Positions 11,101 to 20,918 of a stretch of 64,000 nt of DNA are shown here, piece by piece. The DNA lies in contig NC_087261.1 of NCBI RefSeq assembly GCF_037042905.1, positions 25,316,317-25,380,316 on the forward strand. The letters are read 5' to 3'. A model generated the notes under the pieces. It was given only the letters and a program-made list of their open reading frames with translations, was not told the origin of the DNA and ran no database searches. The stretch is from Lytechinus pictus. Taxonomy: Eukaryota > Echinodermata > Echinoidea > Temnopleuroida > Toxopneustidae. Made by a program: the position numbers and the translations under genes. The first letter of the stretch is position 1; each line of letters begins with the position of its first letter.

Positions 11101-14098
11101 GAGCATTCGTAACTCTTTGTAAGATTGGGCCCAGATGTCACACTGATAACTGCAGGTACATGTAATTATAAAGCAATGATGCACTTCTTTAAATGATATT
11201 TCCAATGTACTAGTATCAACTTTATTTCCTTTCATGTTGCAGAGAATTTCCGCTGTTTGTGCACGCATGAGAAGGGCTATGGCTACAAGGGCAGTGTCTT
11301 CCATCGGATCATCCCACAATTTGTATCCTTTTAATTAGCCCGCTGAAAGCTCAATTCTGATTGGTGCCTAATCAGTGTTTTAACAAAATCTGCAAGTCTT
11401 TTAGATTTTTATCAACTCTTGTTATTTTAGATCACTCATACCCCTGATATAAATAAGCATATGTAAGACATTGCATTTTTGTTGCTTGGAAGACGGCCAG
11501 ACACTTTGCTAGAAATTCCATGCCTATTTTGTTAATTTGTTAGTAATTACAGATTTTGTACCAGAATAATTTGGCTCATATTTCTGTATGTATACACACA
11601 AACACCTGGGTGGTCATTTTGTTGAATTCTGTTTGAACTCATTTTTGGATTGGTACCACAAGTGGCATTTTCTCGAGATATGACCCTTGACCTTTAACCT
11701 GTGACATATAGATGTGCCAGGGAGGAGATTTCACCAACCATAATGGAACCGGTGGCAAGTCTATCTACGGCAAGAAATTCGCTGATGAAAACTTTGTACT
11801 GAAGCACACAAGTCCAGGTGAGTTTTTAGGCGGTTAATAACAATTTGAATGGCATGATCTTGGGTCGGAATTTAAAGGTCAAGTCCACCCCAGAAAATTG
11901 TAGATTTGAACAAATAAAGAAAAAAATCAAACTAGCATAACGCTGAAAATTTCATCAAAATCCGATGAAAAATAAGAAAGTTGTGACATTTTAAAGTTTC
12001 GCTTATATGCACAACTCAGTTACATGCAAATGAGACAGTCGATGGTGTCCCTCACTCACTATTTCTTTTGGGGTTTTTATCGTTTGAATTATACAATATT
12101 TCACTTCTTACAGATTTGACAAGAAGGACCAACTTGACTGAACCATATATAGTATTAAACAAACCTAATTCCACAAGTTCAGGGAGGAATTAATCGTTGT
12201 TTCACTTGACAATTAAGAGAAAATTAGAATATTTCATATAATAAAGTACAAAAGAAATAATGAGTGGATGACGTCATCAGTCTCCTCAGTTGCATACCAA
12301 CCAGGATGTGCATATAACTTAAAATTAAGCGAACTTTAAAATGTCATAACTTTCTTATTTTACATCCGATTTTGATGAAATTTTCAGTGTTATGCTTGTT
12401 TGATTTTTCTTTTTTTATTCAAATCAACTTTTCGTTGGGGTGGACTGGTCCTTTAAAAAATCTTACTGTGGCTGGTTTCAGTCCTAAGTTAAGTCCATTT
12501 GTTTCTAGTCAATTAATCATACACCCAGCCAATGCATTTTATATGGTGTTCAGCTAATACACTAGAATGAACCTGTCAATGTTTGTCATTTGACCCATGA
12601 AATTTGGCTTTATTCAGGTGATAATGTTGATATCGATCAAAATTGATAGAGCAAATCCAGAATCTTCAACTTTTAGACTTAAAGCTAATTTATATTAAAC
12701 ATGTTTTGTGGCTGGTTTCAGTACTAAGTTAAGTCCATTTCTTTCCATCCAAATAATCATACACCCAGCCAACGCATTTTATGTGGTGTTCAGCTAACAT
12801 AATGGAATGAACCAGTCAAGGTTTGTCATTTGACCCATGAAATTTGGCTTTATTCAGGCGATAATGTTGATAATATCGATCAAAATTGAAAGAGCTAATC
12901 CACAATTCTCAACTTTTAGACTTAAAGCTGATTTATATTAAACATGTTTTGTGGCTGGTTTCATTACTAAGTTAAGTCCAGTTCTTTCCATCCAAATAAT
13001 CATACACCCAGCCAATGCATTTTATGTGGTGTCCAGAATGAACCAGTCAAGGTTTGTCATTTGAACCATGAAATATAGCATTATTCAGGTGATAATGTTG
13101 ATAATATTGATCAAAATTGATAGAGCAAATCAATATCCTCAACTTTTAGACTTAAAGCTGATTTATATTAAACATGTTTTGTGTCTGCTCTTTTACAGGA
13201 ATGCTTTCCATGGCCAATTCGGGTCCAAATAGCAACGGATCACAGTTCTTCTTGACAACAGAAAAGACAGAATGGTAATATCACTCATGAATATATTCTG
13301 TAGAAGTAGTCCCCCTTCCCCAGCTTTTTAGAAAAATGAACTGAAATCTCTTCTAAGTTAGAATTTAAGCTAGTCAATGACTGAATAACTGCTGCAAAAT
13401 ATCTCTGTGGCTATCTCAAGGATTGTTTATGAAAACAACAGACAAAAAATACATATCGAAGTAAATATATTGGTTGAACTGATTAGGGCTTCAGTTTTCA
13501 CTTACCCAAATCAGACTTTAATTCAACTTTCAATTTGATTTTACTTGGTATACTTAATCGGTGTACTTAGTTGATTGTTCCTCTTGTCCAAGAGGGAAGG
13601 GCTCTCGGGTATTGTAGGTGCAGACACTGTGATATGTGGCAAGTTGTTTCATTGTTGGAATAATTAGTTCTTATATAATTTTATCCCCTGTTTTCACCTT
13701 CTTTTATATCACTGGAAATTTACATTTATGACAGATGTTTGATTTTATTTATTGTTCTCTTCTACATGTATTCATATCATTTATAAAAAATAGTTTTCGT
13801 AACATAACAGACATAAAAATTGATTACTTTTATTTGCATGAATCAGAGATAAAGTATACTAAAATATCATTCTACTACCAAATTATTGTAATATTTACAA
13901 TTTGCCATTTCTGGTGGATATAATTTTGTTTGACGCTTTATATTTTTTATTTGCATTTTCAGGTTGGATGGCAAACACTGCGTCTTCGGGCAGGTGATTG
14001 ATGGGATGAATGTCGTGAAAAAGATGGAATCGGTTGGAACAAAGTCAGGCAAACCTAGGGAAACGGTTACCATTACAGACTGTGGAGAACTGGTATGA
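2088..14098 (+). CDS. PPIE: Peptidyl-prolyl cis-trans isomerase E (cyclophilin-33), 10 coding exons
   Basis: Nuclear, spliceosome-associated prolyl isomerase with an N-terminal RRM and a C-terminal cyclophilin domain. Exons: 2088-2124, 4182-4324, 5753-5779, 6214-6295, 7528-7655, 8844-8970, 11243-11322, 11712-11817, 13199-13274, 13963-14098. They total 942 nt (313 residues; human PPIE has 301), every junction is GT/AG and the frame is kept throughout. RNP2 (IAYVGGL) is at residues 9-15 and RNP1 (RGFAFVEF) at 49-56. In the cyclophilin domain, [15 protein letters not shown] places the catalytic Arg at 203 and the pocket Phe/Met/Gln at 208/209/211; Trp269 and His274 match Trp121 and His126 of cyclophilin A. 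An Asp-rich linker (about 110-155) is the least conserved part. All key residues are present, so an active enzyme is expected. The introns carry many duplications and inserted elements, listed separately. Confidence 0.97.
2319..3380. repeat. One-kilobase foldback (palindromic) element in PPIE intron 1
   Basis: The left arm, from 2385 (CACTCATTCAATGAACAAGG), pairs with the right arm ending near 3379 (CCTTGTTAATTGAATGAGTG). Each arm is roughly 440-480 bp and carries matched landmarks such as AATAGAGGGCGTGC versus CCTCTATTGG. The central loop (about 2849-2899) is an inverted copy of the left flank at 2319-2384. No ORF is present. Confidence 0.9.
3895..4108 (+). mobile_element. 5'-truncated tRNA-derived SINE
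   Basis: Shares the SINE body of 58153-58453: CAAGAAATT, CTGCACTCGACCCAGGTGAG, GGTACCGGCAGGAAGTAATT, GGAGCGCCTTGAGCACCTA, then a TATTATTAATATTATTATT tail. The tRNA-like head is missing. It ends about 70 bp before the exon 2 acceptor. Confidence 0.8.
4182..4324 (+). CDS. PPIE: PPIE coding exon 2 (RRM core, residues 13-60)
   Basis: Acceptor TTCTAG and donor GAG|GTAAAG. Encodes [20 protein letters not shown] through RNP1 (HRGFAFVEF). It joins exon 1 as Gly13. Confidence 0.96.
4592..5220. repeat. Nested foldback element in PPIE intron 2
   Basis: Outer ends TACCGTAAGGGCACTAGTAT and, reverse-complemented at the right, TACCGTATGGGCACCAGTAT. The same GGCACTAGTATTCAACC motif recurs internally at about 4814 and, inverted, at about 5002. 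Arms also match through GTCGAC and CGATGG landmarks. No coding capacity. Confidence 0.8.
5753..5779 (+). CDS. PPIE: PPIE coding exon 3, a 27-nt microexon
   Basis: Acceptor TCCATGCAG and donor ATG|GTAGGT bound exactly nine codons (DCAAAIDNM). These fill the RRM between AE and NDSELFGR, as in human PPIE. Both boundaries are phase 0. Confidence 0.93.
6214..6295 (+). CDS. PPIE: PPIE coding exon 4 (end of RRM)
   Basis: Acceptor after a TCTCTATC-rich tract (CCTCAG), donor GCAG|GTAAG. Encodes [20 protein letters not shown], the last RRM strand and following helix. Confidence 0.96.
6766..7064 (-). mobile_element. tRNA-derived SINE, minus orientation
   Basis: Read on the minus strand it has a head with a B-box-like GGTTCGAATCCC core (complement near 6999-7015), then the body motifs CACCTGGGTTGAG and GCCGGGGTAATAATAA. 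An AT-repeat tail lies at the low-coordinate end. It sits in PPIE intron 4. Confidence 0.8.
7260..7527 (+). repeat. Long polypyrimidine tract before PPIE exon 5
   Basis: About 270 nt of nearly uninterrupted C/T run directly into the exon 5 acceptor (CGCTCAG). It is far longer than an ordinary polypyrimidine tract. Apparent ORFs rich in Ser, Phe, Leu and Pro here are composition artefacts. Confidence 0.8.
7528..7655 (+). CDS. PPIE: PPIE coding exon 5 (linker)
   Basis: Encodes [20 protein letters not shown] and an acidic Asp/Glu-rich linker. The VWSDD-WLKK segment is conserved in human PPIE. Donor GAG|GTATTT. Confidence 0.95.
8079..8670. mobile_element. TTAA-bounded inverted-repeat element, family A copy 1
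   Basis: Ends TTAAAGGAGAATGAAACCC and GTTTCATTCTCCTTTAA, with TTAA at both edges. Long imperfect internal arms match (for example ATGAGCATTTGAAT against ATTCAAATGCTCAT). Related copies are at 25461-26052 and 46391-46986. It is in PPIE intron 5. No transposase is visible, so it is non-autonomous. Confidence 0.85.
8844..8970 (+). CDS. PPIE: PPIE coding exon 6 (start of cyclophilin domain)
   Basis: Encodes [20 protein letters not shown] through [10 protein letters not shown]. The PPSKKTK stretch could serve as a nuclear localisation signal. Donor ACTGCAG|GTAATAG. The last about 45 nt and the donor are repeated five times downstream. Confidence 0.96.
9270..9944. mobile_element. TTAA-bounded piggyBac-like remnant
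   Basis: Edges are TTAACTCATTGAGTGC and, at the right, GTTAAGAGTTAA. The TTAA target and TTAACYC start are as in piggyBac relatives. It contains a short open stretch ([20 protein letters not shown]...) of no recognised family that could be a transposase remnant. It is inserted in the exon-6-end array. Confidence 0.4.
10092..10625 (-). mobile_element. piggyBac-like element, truncated and inverted copy
   Basis: Reverse complement of most of 50776-51300. Its right end reads CAGTCTTCTTAGGGTTAA, that is TTAACCCTAAGAAGACTG on the minus strand. It interrupts the third extra exon-6-end copy just after GTAAGAGTAAA. Confidence 0.65.
10868..11131. mobile_element. Foldback MITE, GGCCCCGTCTTACAAAG family
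   Basis: Ends GGGCCCCGTCTTACAAAGAA and CTTTGTAAGATTGGGCCC. It is inserted inside the last exon-6-end copy, splitting TAGAGCT from GATGTCACAC. Sister copies are at 17302-17569 and 52998-53364. Confidence 0.85.
11243..11322 (+). CDS. PPIE: PPIE coding exon 7 (active-site Arg)
   Basis: Encodes [20 protein letters not shown] and HRIIPQF with the catalytic Arg203. The donor TTT|GTATCC is weaker than the gene's other donors. Confidence 0.95.
11712..11817 (+). CDS. PPIE: PPIE coding exon 8
   Basis: Acceptor ATATAG, donor CCAG|GTGAG. Encodes [20 protein letters not shown] through LKHTSP, the most conserved stretch of cyclophilins. Confidence 0.96.
11872..12456. mobile_element. TTAA-bounded inverted-repeat element, family B
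   Basis: Ends TTAAAGGTCAAGTCCACCCC and GGGGTGGACTGGTCCTTTAA, with long internal arms (AGAAAGTTGTGACATTTTAA against its complement near 12330). It is in PPIE intron 8. No ORF of note. Confidence 0.85.
12468..13180 (+). repeat. Three tandem copies of a 230-243 bp unit in PPIE intron 8
   Basis: Copies start at 12468, 12708 and 12951 with GTGGCTGGTTTCA. Each ends CTTAAAGCTNATTTATATTA AACATGTTTT. The array stops at the true acceptor region (GTGTCTGCTCTTTTACAG), which resembles the unit start. Confidence 0.9.
13199..13274 (+). CDS. PPIE: PPIE coding exon 9
   Basis: Acceptor TTTTACAG, donor GAATG|GTAATA. Encodes [20 protein letters not shown], lining the cyclosporin/substrate pocket, and splits the Trp269 codon. 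Confidence 0.96.
13963..14098 (+). CDS. PPIE: PPIE coding exon 10 with stop
   Basis: Encodes [20 protein letters not shown] through TITDCGELV, then TGA at 14096-14098. The CGELV ending aligns with human CGEYV. AATAAA motifs occur only well downstream (near 16460 and 16872), so the polyadenylation site is unresolved. Confidence 0.96.
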
Positions 14099-14690
14099 TA
14101 GTTGGATACTAGTTAGAAAAACTTTGGTTTGGTATGTTGTGTTTCAACGCAGCTCGCCAGAGGGATTTTTAAGGATCAGAATTCATTAGGAATCCAAGGA
14201 AAGTGTCACCATTACAGACTGTGGAGAACTGGTATGATACTAGTTAAAAAGACTTTGTTTTGATGTGTTGTGTCAATGCAGCTTGCTAGAGGGACTTTTA
14301 AGGATCAGGATTAATCAGAAATCCAAGGAAAGTGTCACCATTACACACTAGTGTATCCAGCATCAGCTATGACAGGGAAATGTATGGGCCCATGCACAAG
14401 CATAGCAGAGTCACTATTGTCCCCAGACAATTGGGCCCCTGAAATGCTTTGTAGGATCTGATGCTGGATACGTGCCTGCCATTACAGACTGGAGAACTTG
14501 TTTGATAGTTGAGTGCTAGGTAGAAAGAAAGACTTCCGTCTGGTGCATTGTATTTCAACGCAGCTGGCTAGAGGGAATTGTGACGATTTTGAAGGATCAG
14601 AATTAATCAAAAACCAAAGGAAACTGTCACCATTGCATACCGTGGAGAACTGGTCTGATACATGTAGTTGGATACAAGTTCCAGAGAAAG
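14060..14690 (+). repeat. Tandem copies of the PPIE stop-codon region
   Basis: The exon 10 end (ACCATTACAGACTGTGGAGA plus stop) and about 110 bp of following sequence recur at about 14208, 14478 and 14628, increasingly diverged. A small inverted-repeat insert (about 14350-14473, ends GTATCCAGCATCAG and CTGATGCTGGATAC) splits one copy. Confidence 0.85.
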
Positions 14691-14952
14691 ATTTAGTTGG
14701 ATGTGCCATTTTCAAAAACACAGCACTCTTTACAATGTGTGGAAATGCCAGTCTTCATGCCTCCCCATGTCAGGCCTTTCAGGCTTAATATTGTACAGCA
14801 TATATTAAGTTTTAACTTGTTCAGGCTTCTTTTCGGACCTCTTATATGTCCAGTGAGTGTAAAACGGACATGCCTCCATCTATAGACTTGTGAAAACTTT
14901 GCAGGATCATAAATTATAAAACATATTTATCAGTGCTACCTCCTCTGTCACC

Positions 14953-15630
14953 ATGGCAGATATGCCAACTGTTCCCTTTTTAGAGTATTTGTTTCTCTTT
15001 TTTGCTATGAATATGCCAATACTTTTTTTGTATGATTTGTTACCTTTTTTTTTAATTTCCAATCATGGAGTTTGTATTATTAGTATACACAGCGCGCGAC
15101 ACTAGCGCCAGGTCTGACGGTCCCAGACCAGTAAAAATCACTGTCGGGCCAGTAACTTGTTGCATGAAAAAAGCAAGTAAATTCTTGCCTACAGGCACAT
15201 GTTTAAAATGGTGAATTATCAAGTTTTCAAGTAGAGTCATTTCACACTCCGTCCCTTGGATAGGACTTTAAATGGAGGCCCCGTGTAGAGGAGAGCCACC
15301 ACCTTTGCACTTTAAGAACCCACTGCACTATTCGAATAAGATTAGGGGGAAACCCCGGTGTAGTGGTCCACCTGCACTCCCTCCAATCAGTTATATCGGG
15401 AGGAGAGACCTGCGGGTCACAGTGATTCAGTTCGCTTTTCGCCTCCCAGGCACAGGTGACGCCAAACAAATAATAATAATAACGTGTTTTTTCATCGATC
15501 TCACTACAACAGGCTGGCGATTGTTATATTGAGACAAATTTTTAAGAATACTCTTTTGTAAAAAAATACTCTTTTTTTTCCTTCTAAGAATACTTTTTTT
15601 GTTGTAGAAGGTTGGCAGGTCTGCTGTGGC
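14953..15630. mobile_element. TIR element (GCAGAYMTGCCAAC) with nested SINE-like insert
   Basis: Left end GGCAGATATGCCAACTG and right end GGTTGGCAGGTCTGCTG are inverted. The same terminal motif bounds 23490-23917. A SINE-like unit sits inside at about 15250-15485. Confidence 0.6.
15250..15485 (+). mobile_element. SINE-like unit with AATAATAAT tail
   Basis: GC-rich body (GCCCCGTGTAGAGGAGAGCC, CCGGTGTAGTGGTCCACC, GGAGGAGAGACC) ending in CAAATAATAATAATAA. Its head lacks clear tRNA A and B boxes. No second copy of this type was found in the window. Confidence 0.5.
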
Positions 15631-15639
15631 CATCATCGA

Positions 15640-15900
15640 CATCAATATTAAGTTTTCGCAATTTCAACTGGGACAGAATCTGCAAAATAGTTAATCTATT
15701 GAAAATGTCTGTCAAATCATAACGGACGGCTGAGAGGTCTTTGTCGAAGAACTGTGACGAACCGGGACAGCTTATCGTCATAAAATTCTGAGCTGACGAA
15801 TAATTGCAAATATGTTGTTTGTCCATAGTCACGGATGGCACAGCTGTTTTGATACACCTATTTTCTACAAAGACTGCATTGCCATGAAGGGCTTTTGACA
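15640..15900 (-). repeat. Dispersed repeat shared with 43100-43320
   Basis: Shares extended similarity with 43100-43320 (for example TTGCARATATGTTGTTT and TGTTTTGATNCNCC). Both contain a minus-strand open frame. The frames are offset by one base in the aligned part, so it is called a repeat rather than a gene. Confidence 0.65.
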
Positions 15901-16299
15901 ATAGATTCTCTATGTTCCAGAAAGTGTCTGCATAATGATTTCCGAAACTCCCTATCATCACTGACGGCAGTTCTCCAAGTCTTCTGCTTCTACTCAAGCA
16001 AGAAAAGACACATTTCTTCTTTCAATGTGTCCTCTCAACTGGCAAGGTCAAGGGTCATCAAATCAACAATTTACAAATGATATCAATCACAAGACTAATT
16101 TCATTTTGTATCACTGATAAGTACATGCATTGTGAAACCAGCTGTTATTTCTGCAATTATATTGCAGTGTACATATTTATTGGATGATTAAATGTCCACC
16201 TTTTTATAGGAAATGTCTTTGGCAATTCTTCCTTCTTTATTTTATATTTATTATTGGTATTGTATTCGATATTGCAATTTCTTTTGGTGAAGAAGATGG

Positions 16300-16380
16300 T
16301 GGTGATAACGATGATGGTGGTGGTGTGGTGGTGGTGATGATAATGATGATTGATGATGATGATTGTGATGACTATGATAA
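16300..16380. repeat. GATGGT/GATGAT trinucleotide-rich tract
   Basis: Imperfect GAT/GGT triplets giving Asp/Val- or His-rich apparent reading frames. Not coding. Confidence 0.8.
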
Positions 16381-17301
16381 CCATAATGTAAAATTCAAAC
16401 TCGTCTTGCTCATTTGTGCGGAAAGGTTTCGTCACATATTAGGTATCAAAATGTAGGGAAATAAATGAATTGTATGATGATGTAAATGAAATGTCATCAT
16501 GAATTTGCCTTTGAAGAAGAAAGATGTGGGAATCCCGGTTTCTTTTTTTCTGGGACGCACTGTATATCACATTCTAGATATCGTATTTCATTTCCTATTT
16601 AATTTTAACAGACTATGGAATCAAATTTTTAAAAATGAATAATCTTTCTATTTATCAGCGCTGAATACTAGGTACTGTGACTTTCCATTTTCGGTAAATC
16701 AAAACAGATTGTCCGTTTTGGTCCTTTACTTTTGATGTGAAAATTAAATACCTCTGCAGAAGAGAATTCATGTTTTTGCTATGAACAACTTGAGTCCCAT
16801 TTCGAAACAGAGTTAGAGGTTTTCAGAAACGGAAAAGACCATGTTTTAAAAAAGAAAATCCTATTCCTAGAATAAATATATTGGTTTTTTTTTTAATTCA
16901 CGCATACTGTAGCTGCAATATGGTACAAAGATTTCTTATAAACAAAAAAAGACAGAGCATACACGACATACAATGCAGATTATATGAATTGTTTTCTTTC
17001 CTTTTTATTTTCGCATCAAAATGATGCCTCGCGAATATATACATCAATACCAAAATATCTTCTATTTTACGTAAAACAACAACAACATACACCCAGCACT
17101 ATACATACAACACTACAAAAAAACTTCTCCCCAAAAGTCTTTACAAAACATGAGCATTACAATCTCTAGTATTTCATCAACAAGAAAAATATTCTTGCAC
17201 ATATTTCTTTGGTCTCCTTTCAAAGACAAAGACATTATTTGCCTACAGACCGAATACAAATATAAAATGTACCAGTCATAATCTGTATAGAAGTTCTTCT
17301 T

Positions 17302-17569
17302 GGCCCCGTCTTACACAGAGTTACGATTGATCTGATCAATCACAACTATGGATGGCCAGCTATGTCAACATCTAAAATGCATGTTTGTTCAAAATGTTTT
17401 CTAGATATGACGTAAATGACATAAATTCATTGTTTTCTTGACAAGTTTGGTGTGTTCACCTTAGTAAAGGACATTTTGAAAATTTTATGTAGAAAAAATT
17501 ATGAAACTGATTGATTCCCATACAGTTACGATTGATTGGATCAATCGTAACTTTTTGTACGACGGGGCC
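17302..17569. mobile_element. Foldback MITE, GGCCCCGTCTTACAAAG family
   Basis: Ends GGCCCCGTCTTACACAGAGT and GACGGGGCCC. The internal arms GTTACGATTGATC and GATCAATCGTAAC pair, with a short AT-rich centre. Confidence 0.9.
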
Positions 17570-17752
17570 CAGATGAATAAATAGTTACAAAAGAATATGA
17601 TTTTGAATAGCTCATGCAAATTAAAGAATGCAAATCCAATTCAACTTCAATGAAATGGCAATTATAGGGACAAATGACAATACACATTTCAGATAATTCC
17701 CAAAATATTATTAATCTACATCATGCATGTATGTGTAGAACAAAAATATGTT

Positions 17753-18050
17753 GGCCCGTATTCTGAAGTCAGATTTAACTTACACCACAGTCTAACTGCT
17801 AAAATTATGGTGAGCCAAAAATTCTGTTTTCATTGTATATTTCATATGTTACTGTTATGTTTCCATTTGCTTTCATAATGAAGAAAAATACTTCAGTTAT
17901 CATTCCCAGCAGTTATTAAGTATTTGAGTGTCATTTGAATTAATACATTGAACGTGTACTTATAAAGATTTGTCCCCCAATCGGCTATCCATAGTTAAAC
18001 CACAACTTTAAACCATAGTTTAATTTAAACCCGAGTTCAGAATACGGGCC
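17753..18050. mobile_element. TIR element, GGCCCGTATTCTGA family, copy 1
   Basis: Ends GGCCCGTATTCTGAAGTC and TTCAGAATACGGGCC, with subterminal AACTTACACCACAG and its degenerate complement. A second copy is at 51694-51985. Confidence 0.9.
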
Positions 18051-20312
18051 ATTGAGAGTAGCAAAAGGAATACATTTTAGAATCATCTTTTATGCAATTA
18101 GTCCTGCCTACATCAAACAATTTATCACGAGCCTGGGATCCATTTCATTAAACTTTTCATAATAACCAATTTGCCACAACGGATGAAAGCTACTGAAGTA
18201 ATCAAATTTGACTGGCTGATAGAAAACTTGATATAGGAATTGGGCATTTGTTATGATAACAAGTGTTTATGAAACAGGGCCCTGAATTGCAAGCAATATT
18301 TTCTCAAGGTTTCCTCCACAAGACAGCAGTTAAGCATTTACAAGCATAAAAATCCAACCACTTTTGTGAATGTATTGTTACATTTCAATTTGGATTATAA
18401 TTTTCTTGATAATTATGAGTATTCACTTTGCTGTTATTGTGGAAATAACTTTTGACATTGAATAAGTTGGAAGTACACGACATTGATCCTGTTTACTTAA
18501 AATCAATGAATTACTATCATTCAACCAGGTTATATAGTTTGAAAGGGACGGTCACTTAAGAAAATTTGCCCATGAGGTAAACTCTGAACTGGGTACCGTA
18601 ACACAAAGGTTAGCGATTAATCGTACGCTTGATTTTCATGATTGATTGTACATTGTAGTCAATGGAATCAATCGTAGCAAAATGTGTCTACGATCATTGC
18701 TAAGCTTTGTGTTACGGGCCCCTGGACTATCAAGATTGTTCAACAGTGTCATTCACATTCTATCTGAGTAAACAAAGAAACTGGTAGATTATAGTTATGT
18801 TAAGATAACAGGACAAATTGAAATTGGTAAAATATTTTCATGAATGAGAATGTCAGATCTAAACAGTTTCATGTGAAAGAAGAGTGACACCTGACAATAC
18901 ATGTATATCCCATTAATTCCACTGGAGGTACATTATTCTAATAATTTCAATGTATAACAGCAGTATTGCAAATAAGAACTAAATTCCAGACCAATTTTGT
19001 GACATTTAAAAGCCAGACCATCCCTGAGTTGCTTATTTTTGAAGGATTTTTATTTAAGTAAAAACATGTCCACCAAATCAATAAATTTATGGGCAAGTCC
19101 ACCCTCACAAAAAGTGGAATTGAATGAAAAACAAAAAAATGAGCAGACATTCAAAAAATATTTGTATATATCTTCCTTTTTTGGTGGATATCACGTGTAC
19201 ATTGTAGCTCACATATTCCACTTAAAGTTTAAAGTTCAAAATAACTTCATGAAAAAGCCTATACACCTTATTACGATAGGAATCAAATACTCATTTGTTA
19301 TTACAAGTTTGGAAGAACAGACTTCACTTCACCTTCCAACTGGTTATTATATATAATAATGAACTATTGGTTCTTTCAGAATTATCATGACAAAACATCA
19401 AAATGACATCAAAAGTGTTGATTAAAGGAGAATGTTCAATACAGTTGCACATGTGCACTTTCAATATTACCCTTTGCTTTACATGCAGTTCTTACAAAGT
19501 TCGGAATGTGCTAAAATGAATGACCAGAGAGAGATTGTCCAAGCAATTTTCATACAGAATGTGAAGATATGCACGGGTATGTTGCTTCAACCACCAATGT
19601 TTGTGGTTAGTAAATAATGTCCAACTAAATATACTCATTGATTATCTTATATTTAGATAACTTGATAGAGAAAAGTTTTGACTAGGATAGGACTGGATTT
19701 AAATCAGATTAGACTAAACCTTAGATTGAAAGAAGAATATTGTACATATCATCTAAAGAGGTTCTAAAAGAAAATTTTACGATGACAAGATAGTCATTAG
19801 GTACAATGTATAAGAATCAATCATACAAGTAGGTCTAGAAATCAATTACAAGTCCAGTTTTGGCGCTGATATCAATTATAAGTCCTGCAAATCTCTTGCA
19901 AGAATTTCATTGATTGATGTTTTGTCTCTTGTAAAAGGAAGTATAAATTTATTATCTACGATATTTAAAGTTCATCCATCAATAGCAAAAATGCAATTGA
20001 AATGTGCAATAAATGGCAAATTTTCGACAGAACAGGAATTGATTACTGTCATTACAAAAATGTTTTGGTAAAAGGGCTACCGACAAATACATTAATTTTC
20101 AATGTGTACAAGTACCAAGAGTCTTAACAAAATTGAACATCTACAAAACAGATTTTCACAATGAGGAAAATCAACTACACTTTCAGTTAAGTAAGCATTT
20201 TCTCGAAAGATGAGCGATATCTACCAATAAACAAGTATGTGTATCTATAAAATTACAGTTAAAATTGTTGACAGATATCCTAATACAAATCTTGAATATT
20301 TCTACACATTAC
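18051..20312. other. AT-rich intergenic stretch without a gene
   Basis: No conserved coding exon was seen on either strand. It contains two small foldbacks: 18134-18283 (ATTTCATTAAACTT...GTTTATGAAACAGGGCCC) and 18591-18722 (GGGTACCGTAACACAAAGGT...TTTGTGTTACGGGCCC). The rest is unremarkable AT-rich sequence. Confidence 0.7.
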
Positions 20313-20918
20313 TTAAAGGGGAAATCCAACCCAAATAAAAACTTGTTTTTATAAGGAAAAGAAAAATCAGACAAGTTGATAGGTGAAAGTTTGAACAATA
20401 TTGGACAAACAACAAGAAAGTTATGAATTTTTTAAAAGTTGTAAATATTGGTAATCACTATAACCATGGAGACTTCAAATTGGCCGCATATGGGATGTAA
20501 TAGTGATGTAAGGCAAGGACTACTCTTCCATGTACTCCAATACATATTATGGCTAAAATGTCATTTTTCCCAAAAGTTTTATTTCAAATTAGATATTTCT
20601 TTCATCAGGACCTAAAACAATATACTACCTGGGTTGTATTTAGATTACTGCCCCAGGGGAATGGGTACTTAGGAGAAAACCACAAATCCCTGATAATAAA
20701 GTACATGGCCAATGAGAAAGTTGTCCTTGCCCCTTGTCATAATTTACTTACACAGTTGCCAATTTGAAATCTACATAGTATTAGTGATCTCAATTTTTAA
20801 AGCAGCAATAACTTTCTTATTGCTTGTCCAATTTCTTTCAAACTTTCACCATTCTGTTTAATTTATTTTTTTCCTTCCTCACACAACATTTAATGGCCAA
20901 GGCTGGATTCCCCTTTAA
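20313..20918. mobile_element. TTAA-bounded inverted-repeat element, family C
   Basis: Ends TTAAAGGGGAAATCCAACCC and GGCTGGATTCCCCTTTAA, TTAA on both sides. Internal arms (AAGAAAGTTATGAATTTTTT against AACTTTCTTATTGC) follow the plan of families A, B and D. Confidence 0.85.

Larger units (their letters stand above)
9050..11155 (+). repeat. Array of decayed copies of the PPIE exon 6 end and donor
   Basis: Five copies resemble exon 6 from GGTCGCATCACAGTACAA through GATGTCACACCGATGACTG plus the start of the intron (GTAATAGTAAAG). Their exon-like parts end at 9103, 9238, 10080, 10751 and 11155, each followed by GT. Spacing is about 135 bp where no element has inserted. Copies are interrupted by elements at 9270-9944, 10092-10625 and 10868-11131. 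Reading frames have decayed, so they are not taken as exons. Confidence 0.85.

Noticed and set aside
15584-15997. 137-codon minus-strand frame as a gene
   Set aside because: The homologous segment at 43.1-43.4 kb is open in a different register, so coding constraint is not supported; the first codon in the frame is also not ATG.
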